A stretch of DNA of 64,000 bases, taken from contig JAEYOY010000065.1 in assembly GCA_023411215.1 (NCBI GenBank), positions 1 through 64,000 on the forward strand, read 5' to 3'. Below are positions 53,183-61,958 of the stretch, piece by piece. Source of the stretch: Bacillota bacterium. Its GTDB lineage: Bacteria; Bacillota; Clostridia; Lachnospirales; Lachnospiraceae. Within the stretch, counting starts at the first letter, position 1. Each line of letters starts with the position of its first letter. Under the pieces are notes generated by a model. It had not been told where the DNA came from. It made no database searches and was given only the letters and a program-made list of their open reading frames with translations. Both the position numbers and the translations under genes were made by a program.

Positions 53183-54514
53183 TACTCTGCTCTTGTTCAT
53201 CCTGTAATATATATAGCCTGCCAGAATGATTAAGAAGCATACAAGAAAATAATAGATAAATAAAGGATGTGATATACTACCGGATATGATAACCAAAGAA
53301 CCTATGGTTGCAAGGATAGGAATCACATAGCCCTTGACTTTACCTTTGATTTCCCCTTTTTTCGCAAGTCTCATTACTGCAAAATACAGTACAATGTAAT
53401 TGAGGTAGCTGACTCCGATCGCAATCTCAGATACATCACCCTGCATTCCAAATTTCTGTGTGATATAATGAATTGCCATCCATAGCAAGGATAATACATA
53501 AGCAAAAATAGCCGAATTCAAGGGCATACCGTTTAAGCTCTCATTTTCCTTCTTAAGCCAGTTACTGCCCGGTACCATATTACGAAGTGCCATAGAATAA
53601 GGCATCCGAATAAATCCTAAGGTAAGACCATTCACTGTTCCCAGTACTGATATAACGACAAAGATCAAGATCACCTTTGCACCTACATCACCAAAGAGCT
53701 TAGTAGCGGCCGTAAATGCCGATCCGTCCCCCTGTTCAAGAATTGTCTGTGGACCGAGTAATGCAGTAATTCCGACAAAGTAACAAACATAAGCGAGTAA
53801 TATAACAAGAGGTGAGATGGTAAGGGCTAAGGGCAGGTTTCTCTTACTATTCTTAATCTCCCCGCAGATAGAGGTTGCTACAATCCAACCATCGAAGGAA
53901 AAAGCGATCGGAGCAAAGGCTGCTATCCATCCAGCCCCGGTAGCTGCTGCTGAAAAACCCGTTGCAGAATCAACAATTAACTCTCCCGGCTTTCCGAAAA
54001 TAAAACCTGCTATTGCGATCATAAACAGTGGAATAAGCTTGATAACCATGGAGGCATTCTGAAAATACCCACCCAGCTTTGCAGACAAAGTATTAATAAT
54101 AAATAAAGTAGTTAAGCTTCCTAATCCGATTAGTGTTGTTGTCTCAAGTGAAGCTTCCAGTCCGAATAACTGGCTGATATATATACCCGTAACCCAGGCT
54201 ACTACGGCAGCCAGTGTCGGAAGATATAAAAATGTCTGGAACCAGCCAAAAGCGCAGGAGGGTCCAATTCCGACAAACTCCTCCGTATAAGCGATTACTC
54301 CACCCGGTTTATCCGTTTTGTTAGCTAGCTGGGATATAGCCAGACATCCAAACACAATTGCAATCGCTGCGACAAAGAAAATAATAATCCCCAGTAATAC
54401 ATTGCCGTTCGTGTAACCAAGCACATTATCCGCCTTAAAGAAAATTCCTGACCCGATTACTATCCCTGTTATCATGGTAATTGCGGTAAACAATCCGTAC
54501 CTTCTCTTATTCAT
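53177..54514 (-). CDS. APC-family amino-acid permease
   Basis: This 445-aa inner-membrane transporter has about twelve helices. TM1 has the unwound-helix signature TGIVIGSGIFFKADNVLG, which is family-typical, and TM6-region APIAFSFDGWIVATSICGEIKNSKRNLP fits LAT-type exchangers such as SteT. AGGAG lies 13 nt before the ATG. The substrate is likely a neutral amino acid, but that is a family-level inference. The C-terminus SRVV-stop lies within a repeat element. Confidence 0.88.
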   Translation of the reverse strand: MNKRRYGLFTAITMITGIVIGSGIFFKADNVLGYTNGNVLLGIIIFFVAAIAIVFGCLAISQLANKTDKPGGVIAYTEEFVGIGPSCAFGWFQTFLYLPTLAAVVAWVTGIYISQLFGLEASLETTTLIGLGSLTTLFIINTLSAKLGGYFQNASMVIKLIPLFMIAIAGFIFGKPGELIVDSATGFSAAATGAGWIAAFAPIAFSFDGWIVATSICGEIKNSKRNLPLALTISPLVILLAYVCYFVGITALLGPQTILEQGDGSAFTAATKLFGDVGAKVILIFVVISVLGTVNGLTLGFIRMPYSMALRNMVPGSNWLKKENESLNGMPLNSAIFAYVLSLLWMAIHYITQKFGMQGDVSEIAIGVSYLNYIVLYFAVMRLAKKGEIKGKVKGYVIPILATIGSLVIISGSISHPLFIYYFLVCFLIILAGYIYYRMNKSRVV

Positions 54515-54550
54515 TGAGTTGCTTCTTCTCCTTTTGGTTTCTTGTGTGAT

Positions 54551-54633
54551 TTTTGGTAATAATTTTGGTAATAATTAATATTCTTTATATTGCACAACCT
54601 TACAAATATAACATTATATTACCAAATATACAA
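54551..54633 (-). promoter_or_regulatory. Permease promoter with repeated GGTAATAA boxes
   Basis: TTGTAT (54628-54633) and TATATT (54605-54610) are 17 bp apart. ATTACCAAAT lies in the spacer (54618-54627), and two direct copies of TTTTGGTAATAA abut each other at 54551-54574 in the leader. Repeated boxes at promoter and leader suggest a repressor or attenuator site (inference). Confidence 0.5.
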
Positions 54634-54715
54634 GCGTATATTTTCATAATCTTTTCATTCCATATTATTTCAATTTCTACAATAATTATGAATGAATTTT
54701 ATGCCTTTCATGACA

Positions 54716-54776
54716 AAGAGTCATGACTTTGCAGTGTATCACCCATCGGTTTTAAACTGCTATAGTCATGACTCTT
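54716..54776 (-). terminator. Terminator after the cyclase-family gene
   Basis: AAGAGTCATGACT and AGTCATGACTCTT pair with an inner GCAGT / ACTGC; TTTG follows. It lies 46 nt after the cyclase stop and ends the gnd-zwf-cyclase run. Confidence 0.85.
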
Positions 54777-54821
54777 ATATTTATGACAATTAAAAGTTTT
54801 CAATGCTAGCTTTATGCACTC

Positions 54822-55469
54822 TTAATTCTTTATTAAGATAGCTTTTACAGGGGCAGCTTCCGCTCCAACAATATAGAGCGGAAGGGCTATTAATTCGTAT
54901 CGGTCTTCTTTGATCTCGGCGAGACGAAGACCTTCCAAAATATGAGCTCCTATTTCCATCAGCGCAAGATGAGTCTCATGCCCGGGCTGATTACGTTCAA
55001 TTCCCAGAGCATCGATACCGACACCACGCACCTTCAATTCCGCCAGGTATCTTGCACCGCTCTGCTCCAGATAGATAAAATCCTCTTCCAGTATCGGTTC
55101 AAAGGAATTCCTGGTCTTTAGTAATACAAAATCCTCTGGCTGTATTTCCTTACCCTTCAGATCCTCTGCCGTGATATAATTCTTTACCTCAGTCAGATTC
55201 AGAACCCTGCATTCCGTAACCAACTCCTCCAGCTTAAAGGAATCCATGGTCGTTCCATTCGGTATCATATGAAGTGACCGATCCAAATGGGTACCGGTAT
55301 GAAGATTCATCTTAATACTACTTTCATAGGTTGATCCGGTATTGTGATCGCTATCAATGGTAATGATCGGTCTCTTCGAATCCCTGCCCTTATATACAGG
55401 CATATCACTTGCAATCGGCATTGAGATATCATAAATTGTTCTACTATCATTATTCATACTTATTACCAT
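54822..55469 (-). CDS. Cyclase-family hydrolase (kynurenine formamidase-like)
   Basis: This metal-dependent hydrolase (PF04199) carries the family zinc motif HTGTHLDRSLHMI, in which His, His and Asp bind metal. Other family segments are LVTECRVLNLTEV, DFVLLKTRNSFEP and HEIGAHILEGL-like (MEIGAHILEGLRLAEI). Members include kynurenine formamidase and isatin hydrolase; the substrate here is unknown. Starts at 55469 (ATG abutting AGAAAGG) and 55457 (MNNDS, 13 nt) are both imperfect. It follows zwf on the same strand. Confidence 0.82.
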   Translation of the reverse strand: MVISMNNDSRTIYDISMPIASDMPVYKGRDSKRPIITIDSDHNTGSTYESSIKMNLHTGTHLDRSLHMIPNGTTMDSFKLEELVTECRVLNLTEVKNYITAEDLKGKEIQPEDFVLLKTRNSFEPILEEDFIYLEQSGARYLAELKVRGVGIDALGIERNQPGHETHLALMEIGAHILEGLRLAEIKEDRYELIALPLYIVGAEAAPVKAILIKN

Positions 55470-55481
55470 GCCTTTCTATGG

Positions 55482-55530
55482 CTCATGAACGATGGAAAGC
55501 ATGCCTAGCGCACTTTTCTATTGTTCATGA
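55482..55530. repeat. AATAGAAAG-type inverted repeat with long arms
   Basis: TCATGAACGATGGAAAG pairs with CTTTTCTATTGTTCATGA, the outer 8 bp being perfect, around CATGCCTAGCGCA. It fills the gap between zwf and the cyclase-family gene. Confidence 0.75.
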
Positions 55531-55531
55531 A

Positions 55532-57028
55532 TTACACATGCCACCATTTTCGTCCATCTCGTGCTAATAATTCAAACGCTCGTATCGGTCCCATCGATCC
55601 CGCATCATAATTCGGGAAAACATGTTTCTTAGATTCCCTATATTGTATCAGCTGATCGGCTACCGTCCAAGCCGCTTCTACTTCATCCCAGCGGGAGAAC
55701 AAAGTTGCATCTCCTCTTAGAATATCATAGATCAAACGCTCATAAGCCTCCGGTGTATTCCCCTGCGTCGGACGGAAGGAGCTGGTATCCATCTGCGTCG
55801 GAACAATACCGTTATGTGTAGTAAAGTCCTTCGTATTAAATTGAAAGAATACGCCTACATTCGGTTGAATTCTAAGTACCAGAAGGTTTGGTTCTTGAAT
55901 CTCCTTATCCTGAAAATACAACACATTTGGGAGCTCCTTGAACTGTACCACTATCTCTGCCGAGCTATTCCCAAGACGTTTTCCTGTCCTGATGTAGAAG
56001 GGTGTCCCTGCCCAACGGAAATTATTAATATGCAGCTTTAATGCCACAAAGGTCTCCGTTCCCGAATCCTTCGGGACATTCAATTCCTCCCTGTAACCGA
56101 CTACCGGACTTCCATCGATATATCCCGGGCCATACTGGCCAAATACAACATTATCTCTTAGAAACTCCGGTGTAATCTCCTGAATTCCCTCCAGAACCTT
56201 CTGTTTCTCAGTGCGGATAGAATCTGTTTTAAGATTGACCGGCGGCTCCATGGCTACCAGCGATAATATTTGAATGATATGATTTTGTATCATATCTCTC
56301 ATCGCTCCGGAATGCTCATAATAACCGCCTCTGGTCCCTACCCCCAGCTTCTCCGTCAGTGATATTTGGATGTTATCAATAAATTTATTGTTCCATATCG
56401 ATTCAAAGATCGAATTGCAGAATCGAAGGACCATGATATTTTGAATCATTTCTTTCCCTAGATAATGATCGATTCGATAGATATTCCGTTCTGGAAATAC
56501 CTCTAATATTTTGTTGTTCAGCTTTCTTGCTGTCTTCAAATCCTTACCAAAGGGCTTCTCAATAATTAACCGGCTCCAAGACCTGGGGTTTGAAGCCATA
56601 TCACTGTTCTGCAATCCCTGCACAATCGTCTCGAAATATTCCGGTGCAACTGCAAGATAGAATACTCTGTTACCACCAGTACCATCCGTTCCATCCAGTT
56701 GATCAAGGTAATCCTTTAGTACCGAATAACCTTCTAGATTCGTAAAATCAAACTGAAAATAGTGAATCATATCCTGAAGCTTCTTCCATATGGTTTCGTC
56801 AAGCTTGTTTCTTGAATGCTTTTTTATCGAAGCATAGATATCCTTTCGATATTCTTCCTCTGACTTATCCCGCCGCCCTACACTTACTACTGTAAAGTGC
56901 TCAGGAAGCAGCTGGTCAAGGACCAGGTTATATAAAGCCGGCATCAGCTTACGATTAGTTAAATCACCTGTACCGCCGAAAATCACTAAAATTGCAGATA
57001 AATTATTCTCTGTATTCCCATTGCCCAT
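55532..57028 (-). CDS. zwf: Glucose-6-phosphate 1-dehydrogenase
   Basis: Zwf oxidises glucose-6-phosphate to 6-phosphogluconolactone and makes NADPH. The 498-aa protein has the nucleotide motif VIFGGTGDLTNRKL, the active-site RIDHYLGKEMIQNI and family segments VALKLHINNFRWAGTPFYIRTGKRL. The start MGNGNTENN has GGAGG 8 nt upstream. It follows gnd at 65 nt; the pair forms the oxidative pentose-phosphate branch and is probably co-transcribed. Confidence 0.96.
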   Translation of the reverse strand: MGNGNTENNLSAILVIFGGTGDLTNRKLMPALYNLVLDQLLPEHFTVVSVGRRDKSEEEYRKDIYASIKKHSRNKLDETIWKKLQDMIHYFQFDFTNLEGYSVLKDYLDQLDGTDGTGGNRVFYLAVAPEYFETIVQGLQNSDMASNPRSWSRLIIEKPFGKDLKTARKLNNKILEVFPERNIYRIDHYLGKEMIQNIMVLRFCNSIFESIWNNKFIDNIQISLTEKLGVGTRGGYYEHSGAMRDMIQNHIIQILSLVAMEPPVNLKTDSIRTEKQKVLEGIQEITPEFLRDNVVFGQYGPGYIDGSPVVGYREELNVPKDSGTETFVALKLHINNFRWAGTPFYIRTGKRLGNSSAEIVVQFKELPNVLYFQDKEIQEPNLLVLRIQPNVGVFFQFNTKDFTTHNGIVPTQMDTSSFRPTQGNTPEAYERLIYDILRGDATLFSRWDEVEAAWTVADQLIQYRESKKHVFPNYDAGSMGPIRAFELLARDGRKWWHV

Positions 57029-57093
57029 TCTCATTTCCTCCATTTCTGCCAGAGTTCAAGCAATATTATATGACATGCCTATCCTGTTTTATT

Positions 57094-58500
57094 TTACCAT
57101 GCAGTATGATAGGTTCCTTCTTTGTCAATTCGCTCATAAGTATGTGCACCAAAGTAATCTCTTTGTGCCTGAAGCAAATTCATCGGTAATTCCGCTGCGC
57201 GGTAGCTATCATAATAAGCCAATGCACTGGAGAAAGCCGGTATACTGATACCATTTGAAATGGCTGTTATAATGACCTCTCTCCAATCCTCCTGATATTC
57301 ATTGATGCTGTTGGTAAAATAATCTTCCATTAGAAGATTGACTGAATCCGGATTCTTATCATATGCCTTACTAATCTGATTTAAGAACTGTGCACGGATG
57401 ATACAGCCCCCACGAAAAATCTTAGCGATATCGCCGTAGCGCAGATTCCACCCAAATTGCTCAGAGGCTGCTCTCATTAAACTAAAGCCTTGAGCATAGG
57501 CACAGATTTTACTTGCATACAAAGCCCTGCGGATTGACTCGACAAAATCACCCGTCTTTACCACTGTATTTTGGGGTCCCTTCAGAACCTGACTTGCATT
57601 GACACGTTCCTGCTTCATCGCGGAAAGATAACGCTCATACACCGCAGTGGTTATGGTTGGCGCTGGTACTCCAAGGTCGAGAGAAATCTGACCGGTCCAT
57701 TTGCCGGTGCCCTTCTGACCTGCCACATCAAGGATCTTATCCACCAAATATCCATCCGTTGCGGTATCCTTCTTCCGAAATATCTCTGCTGTTATATCAA
57801 TCAAATAACTATTCAGCTCACCCTGATTCCATTCGTCGAATACCTTTGAAAGCTCCTCAGGGGTTAATCTGAGTACCTTTTTCATAATCTGATAAGCCTC
57901 GCCAATTAGCTGCATATCCGCGTATTCGATCCCATTATGAACCATTTTAACAAAATGTCCTGCACCGCTCTCACCAATGTATTTACTACAGGGCTCACCC
58001 TCTACCTTAGCAGAGATTGCTGTAAGGATAGGTTCTAGCAGCTCGTATGCCTCTTTTTTACCGCCTGGCATAATTGCAGGCCCTTTTCTTGCTCCTTCTT
58101 CTCCACCGGAGATACCGGTGCCAAGATAATGGATTCCCGCATTCTCCAGCTCCTCGCTTCGACGAATGGTATCCTTATAATAAGAATTACCTCCGTCCAT
58201 GATGACATCGCCTTTCGACAATAAAGGCAGCAGCTGCTGTATCGTATTATCTACTGCATCTCCCGCCTTAACCATAAGTATAATTTTACGAGGTGTCTCT
58301 AAGGATTCAACAAATTCCTCAAGTGTATAAAAGCCTTCCAGATTACCTCTGAATGCTTCGTCTGTTATCTCCTTCAGCAATTCCTCCGTTTTTAAAGAAG
58401 AACGGTTATATACTGCAACCTGAAAGCCATTCTCCGCAATATTTTCAGCCAGGTTCTTACCCATAACGGCAAGACCGATTACACCTACCTGTCTCTTCAT
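57094..58500 (-). CDS. gnd: 6-phosphogluconate dehydrogenase, decarboxylating
   Basis: Gnd converts 6-phosphogluconate to ribulose-5-phosphate and CO2 with NADPH. At 468 aa it is the standard long form. It has VIGLAVMGKNLAENI (Rossmann), MDGGNSYYKDT, GTGISGGEEGARKGPAIMPGG, and the catalytic Lys region GESGAGHFVKMVHNGIEY. A-rich GGCAGGG precedes the ATG. It is upstream of zwf; a promoter lies at 58584-58613. Confidence 0.97.
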   Translation of the reverse strand: MKRQVGVIGLAVMGKNLAENIAENGFQVAVYNRSSLKTEELLKEITDEAFRGNLEGFYTLEEFVESLETPRKIILMVKAGDAVDNTIQQLLPLLSKGDVIMDGGNSYYKDTIRRSEELENAGIHYLGTGISGGEEGARKGPAIMPGGKKEAYELLEPILTAISAKVEGEPCSKYIGESGAGHFVKMVHNGIEYADMQLIGEAYQIMKKVLRLTPEELSKVFDEWNQGELNSYLIDITAEIFRKKDTATDGYLVDKILDVAGQKGTGKWTGQISLDLGVPAPTITTAVYERYLSAMKQERVNASQVLKGPQNTVVKTGDFVESIRRALYASKICAYAQGFSLMRAASEQFGWNLRYGDIAKIFRGGCIIRAQFLNQISKAYDKNPDSVNLLMEDYFTNSINEYQEDWREVIITAISNGISIPAFSSALAYYDSYRAAELPMNLLQAQRDYFGAHTYERIDKEGTYHTAW

Positions 58501-58583
58501 ATAATTTACCCTGCCTTTCTACATAGCCTGCATCTTTGATGCATTTCATTCCATAATTGAGATTAAGAGGTTACGATGATATT

Positions 58584-58613
58584 ATTATAACAATCATACT
58601 CTATATTTATCAA
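58584..58613 (-). promoter_or_regulatory. gnd-zwf promoter
   Basis: TTGATA (58608-58613) and TATAAT (58584-58589) are 18 bp apart, about 85 nt before the gnd start. It lies 45 nt after the stop of the small ORF at 58659. Confidence 0.65.
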
Positions 58614-58658
58614 TATATTGCATTTAAATCAGTGAATAAGTCACACAGACAATCGAAT

Positions 58659-58748
58659 TTATTGGTTCGTCACTACAAAACCGTGCACCTCCAGTTGTCG
58701 CTTTATCACTTCCAGGTCCATCTTTTTCGCTGCAGCTCCCTTTGCCAG
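58659..58748 (-). CDS. Possible 29-codon gene with a CTG start
   Basis: An open frame reads (M)AKGAAAKKMDLEVIKRQL...VVTNQ and stops at TAA. The only start in frame with a proper site is a CTG at 58748, 9 nt after GGGAG; an internal ATG would give 20 aa. The peptide is lysine-rich and then amphipathic. It has no family that I recognise. It lies between a Crp/Fnr-like palindrome and the gnd promoter. CTG starts are rare, so it could be chance. Confidence 0.4.
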   Translation of the reverse strand: MAKGAAAKKMDLEVIKRQLEVHGFVVTNQ

Positions 58749-58832
58749 TGTATTTTTCTCCCTTTCTTATGGTAATGATCTATTTTGTTAATGATCTATT
58801 TATATCAAAGTTTAGGGTATCCAATAGACTTT

Positions 58833-58850
58833 TTCTGTGATTTGAATCAC
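58833..58850. promoter_or_regulatory. Crp/Fnr-like perfect palindrome
   Basis: CTGTGATT-TG-AATCACAG, i.e. TGTGA-N6-TCACA, the textbook CRP geometry. The next minus-strand genes are the possible 29-codon gene and gnd; nothing starts on the plus side. A Crp/Fnr regulator with RETVSR in its recognition helix is encoded 3 kb away. Confidence 0.65.
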
Positions 58851-58948
58851 AGTAAGCAAATTAAATTGTAAGCAATTGTTTTGAATTACTTTATATTAAA
58901 TATATTCCCCTTAATTCTTTGTCTCAAAATTGATATTTATCGTACTGT

Positions 58949-60004
58949 CTAAAAAACCAGCTCCTCAAATATAGCCTTAACGGTAGTCATTTTCTTTAAG
59001 CGATGAACATTCTCCCCACAGAAGATTAAGCCCTCCTTCAGATTCCCTTCCACCGCATTTATTAAAGCTTTTGTAATGCAATATGGCGTATCCTTCGGAT
59101 TGCAGTGTTCCAGACAATTAAAGCATTTTGTGACTGCTATTCTCCCCTGATCCACCGTCTTTAGGAAGGGATTCATAATTGCTCTGCCTGGCATTCCAAC
59201 CGGACTGATTACAATACGGACATCTTCCTTGTCTGCAGCAAGATAGGCATCTTTATATTCTTGACTTGCATCACATTCCTCGGTTACCACAAAACGGGTA
59301 GAAATCTGAACTCCATCTGCTCCCAGTTCCAGAGCATGCTTGATATCCTCTTTATCGTAGATTCCTCCCGCAATAACGACCGGAATATCCCTACCGTATT
59401 TAACTTCAAATTCCTTCTTACATTCAATTATACCTTTTATCTCCGTATCATAATTCATAGACTCAAAATGATCCAGCTGTTCCTTCGTAAATCCCAGATG
59501 TCCACCGGCAAGAGGTCCTTCAATAACAATAAAATCAGCCGTGGTCTGGTATTTACGATCCCACATCTTAAGAATTACGGAAGCAGCTCGAATACTGGAT
59601 ACAATCGGAGCAATTTTAGTCTTAAAGCCACGAACCAACTCCGGAAGAGAGATCGGTAGCCCCGCACCTGAGATAATTACATCAGCACCACCCTCACAGG
59701 CTGCCTTCACATAGCGGTCATATTGTTTTGTTGCAACCATGATATTGACACCGACTACTCCGCCCTCTGCCCATTCCTTTGCAAGCTTAAGATGCTTCTT
59801 AATGGCATCCAGATTACTCTCAATCTGGTGCTTGTTAAAATCCGGTTCATCATAACCGATCTGCGCGGTGGAAAGAATACCAATACCGCCTTCCTTCGCA
59901 ACAGCTCCCGCCAGCTTGGAACGACTGACTCCTACTCCCATCCCTCCTTGAATAATAGGGACTCTTGCAATTAATTCACCGATTACTAATGGTTTCATCT
60001 TCAT
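58949..60004 (-). CDS. Nitronate monooxygenase-family FMN enzyme
   Basis: This TIM-barrel flavoprotein (351 aa) belongs to the NPD/FabK family: ARVPIIQGGMGVGVSRSKLAGAVAKEGGIG at the N-terminus, VIISGAGLPISLPE, IEGPLAGGHLGF and VIAGGIYDKEDIKHALELGADGVQISTRFV. The C-terminus has CFNCLEHC, a short cysteine-rich extension seen in clostridial members. It may be a nitronate monooxygenase or an enoyl-ACP reductase II relative; the Cys motif and lack of fab genes nearby leave this open. GGAGG precedes the start. Confidence 0.85.
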   Translation of the reverse strand: MKMKPLVIGELIARVPIIQGGMGVGVSRSKLAGAVAKEGGIGILSTAQIGYDEPDFNKHQIESNLDAIKKHLKLAKEWAEGGVVGVNIMVATKQYDRYVKAACEGGADVIISGAGLPISLPELVRGFKTKIAPIVSSIRAASVILKMWDRKYQTTADFIVIEGPLAGGHLGFTKEQLDHFESMNYDTEIKGIIECKKEFEVKYGRDIPVVIAGGIYDKEDIKHALELGADGVQISTRFVVTEECDASQEYKDAYLAADKEDVRIVISPVGMPGRAIMNPFLKTVDQGRIAVTKCFNCLEHCNPKDTPYCITKALINAVEGNLKEGLIFCGENVHRLKKMTTVKAIFEELVF

Positions 60005-60170
60005 ATACGTTTCCTCCATACCATATTACTTTGATGCTTTCACCGTTCACAAACCCTTATGTATCAACAGAATTTTTATTTTGATAATCAAAGTATTTGT
60101 TATTAATGAAAGCCTCTATATAGGCTTTCATCATCATGTATTGATACCGGACTACCACCGGATTAGATTA

Positions 60171-60200
60171 ATTATATCTTAGACAAGGAAATGTTGTCAA
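60171..60200 (-). promoter_or_regulatory. Promoter of the NPD-family gene
   Basis: TTGACA (60195-60200) and TATAAT (60171-60176), both perfect, are 18 bp apart. Around it are two hairpins: ATGAAAGCCT / AGGCTTTCAT (60100-60124) in the leader and CTATTATTTC / GAAATAATATAG (60309-60354) after the rubrerythrin gene. The rest of the 60005-60380 gap holds nothing else that I can support. Confidence 0.78.
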
Positions 60201-60380
60201 TATATCATAGTACATTTTTCTATTTTATGTAGTATCCAATACTATATGTCTAATAATATACAGTGACTTATCACTTCTCTCGGAATAACAAAGCAGATGA
60301 ATAGGCCGCTATTATTTCATTAACCGCTTCTGCAGTCATAAGAAATAATATAGGGACCATTCACCTGCTAATCTACATCA

Positions 60381-60971
60381 TTATTCCGTAAACGGAGCCA
60401 TGGAGATACGAATAAAATACCCTTGATCATGCTGACATGCCGGACATACCTTGGGAGCTTCCTTGCCCCAATGAACATAACCACAGTTTAAGCACATCCA
60501 TCCCGTCTCAATCTCTGAGACATAAAGCTTCTTCTCCTCTAATAGCTCTGCAAATCGTGCAAATCGATCTCCGTGAGTCTTCTCAATGCCTGCTATCATA
60601 TGAAAGGCAGCTGAGATTTTCGTAAATCCTTCCTCCTTTGCCACTTCGCTGAATTTCTTATAGACAGGATCGTATTCCTCGTATTCATTGTGCTGTGCCG
60701 AACGCAAAAGCTGGACCAGATCATCATAAATATCAACCGGATAACCGGCCTCGATATAGATATTCTCACCTGACAAATCTTTAAGGAACTTATAAAAAAT
60801 CTCTGCATGCTCCTTCTCCTGATCTGCCGTAAATTTGAAAATAGCTTCTATAACATGTTGATGCTCCTTCTTTGCCTGTGATGCGGCAAAGGTATAACGA
60901 TTTCTTGCCTGACTCTCTCCAGCAAAGGCACGCATCAAATTATCCTTGGTCTGACTCGTCTGAAAATCCAT
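60381..60971 (-). CDS. rbr: Rubrerythrin
   Basis: Rubrerythrin reduces hydrogen peroxide in anaerobes with electrons from rubredoxin. The N-terminal ferritin-like domain carries the diiron Glu/His ligands (FAGESQARNRYTFAAS, EKEHAEIFY, AGIEKTHGDRF). The C-terminal rubredoxin domain has WMCLNCGYVHWGKEAPKVCPACQH. The 196-aa length is standard. AGGAGG precedes the ATG. It is monocistronic by context. Confidence 0.96.
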   Translation of the reverse strand: MDFQTSQTKDNLMRAFAGESQARNRYTFAASQAKKEHQHVIEAIFKFTADQEKEHAEIFYKFLKDLSGENIYIEAGYPVDIYDDLVQLLRSAQHNEYEEYDPVYKKFSEVAKEEGFTKISAAFHMIAGIEKTHGDRFARFAELLEEKKLYVSEIETGWMCLNCGYVHWGKEAPKVCPACQHDQGYFIRISMAPFTE

Positions 60972-61050
60972 AGTTACTCTTACCTCCTAATCTTGTTTGG
61001 TAAAAGTATTGCCAGATTTACGGAAATTATCATGCTATTTTCGCTGAACG

Positions 61051-61125
61051 GTAAGGGTTGTTGCAAAACGTATGGTATAAATGAAGGAAAGAACAACATT
61101 TGCTTATGTTATGCAACAGCCCCTT
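61051..61125. repeat. Foldback element upstream of rubrerythrin
   Basis: AAGGGTTGTTGCAAAAC faces GTTATGCAACAGCCCCTT, one of the GGGCTGT(C/T)GC foldback family. It sits between the divergent rubrerythrin and histidine phosphatase genes; the rest of the 60972-61363 gap shows no gene. Confidence 0.7.
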
Positions 61126-61363
61126 CTCCAAATGGATATGCTGATGATTATCCTAAGTGCAACCTCATATCTGTGATTGGAAACAAGAATTCGAAGTATA
61201 CCTTCCATGAAAAAGGTATGGATTTTTAAGAAAAACAGAGCTAGAATAAAGATAGACCAATTAAGAAATCGTATAATACATTTATGTATTTACTTGCTAA
61301 GCTAATATTGGGATGATCCTGGAAACTCACTAAGAAAATAAAATCTCAGAAACGGAGATCAAC

Positions 61364-61930
61364 ATGAAACTGTATTTTATTCGACATGGACAAACGGATT
61401 GGAATGTAGCAAGAAAGATACAAGGAAGCTGTGATATTGAACTGAATGCCAATGGACTAAGGCAAGCTGAAGTCCTTTGCAGAAAACTCAAAGAGGAGAA
61501 TGCTCCGATTACACGGATCTATACCAGCAGACAGAAAAGAGCTCATCAGACCGCTGCTATACTGAGTAAAGCTACCAATCTGGAACTGGTGACAATCGAT
61601 GGATTACAAGAGGTTAATCTTGGATTATGGGAAGGGCTCTCCTGGATGGAGATCAGGGACCAATATCCAACCGAATATGAATCATGGTATCATAACCGAA
61701 GATATGACAACTCTCATAAAGGAGAATCCTACCAGGAGGTTGTCGATCGGGCAATGAAAGCAATACGTGCCATAATCAAAGAGAATGAAAGCGATATCGC
61801 TATTGTTACACACAATGCTGTAATCATGTGTCTGCAATGCTATCTTACTGACACTCCCTTTGAAGAAATGAAGAACTTCAAATCAATGAATACTGCAGTT
61901 ACTATTATTGACAGTGGTTTATTTCTATAA
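61364..61930 (+). CDS. Histidine phosphatase (phosphoglycerate mutase-like)
   Basis: This 188-aa enzyme has the RHG motif LYFIRHGQTDWN, with the catalytic phosphohistidine, and the second His in IAIVTHNAVIM. It is of the cobalamin phosphatase / PhoE type by length; the substrate is unknown. GGAG lies 6 nt before the ATG. It runs towards the Crp/Fnr gene, with only 28 nt between their stops. Confidence 0.9.
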   Translation: MKLYFIRHGQTDWNVARKIQGSCDIELNANGLRQAEVLCRKLKEENAPITRIYTSRQKRAHQTAAILSKATNLELVTIDGLQEVNLGLWEGLSWMEIRDQYPTEYESWYHNRRYDNSHKGESYQEVVDRAMKAIRAIIKENESDIAIVTHNAVIMCLQCYLTDTPFEEMKNFKSMNTAVTIIDSGLFL

Positions 61931-61958
61931 AATATTTTAACGGATCATTTTATCGTTC

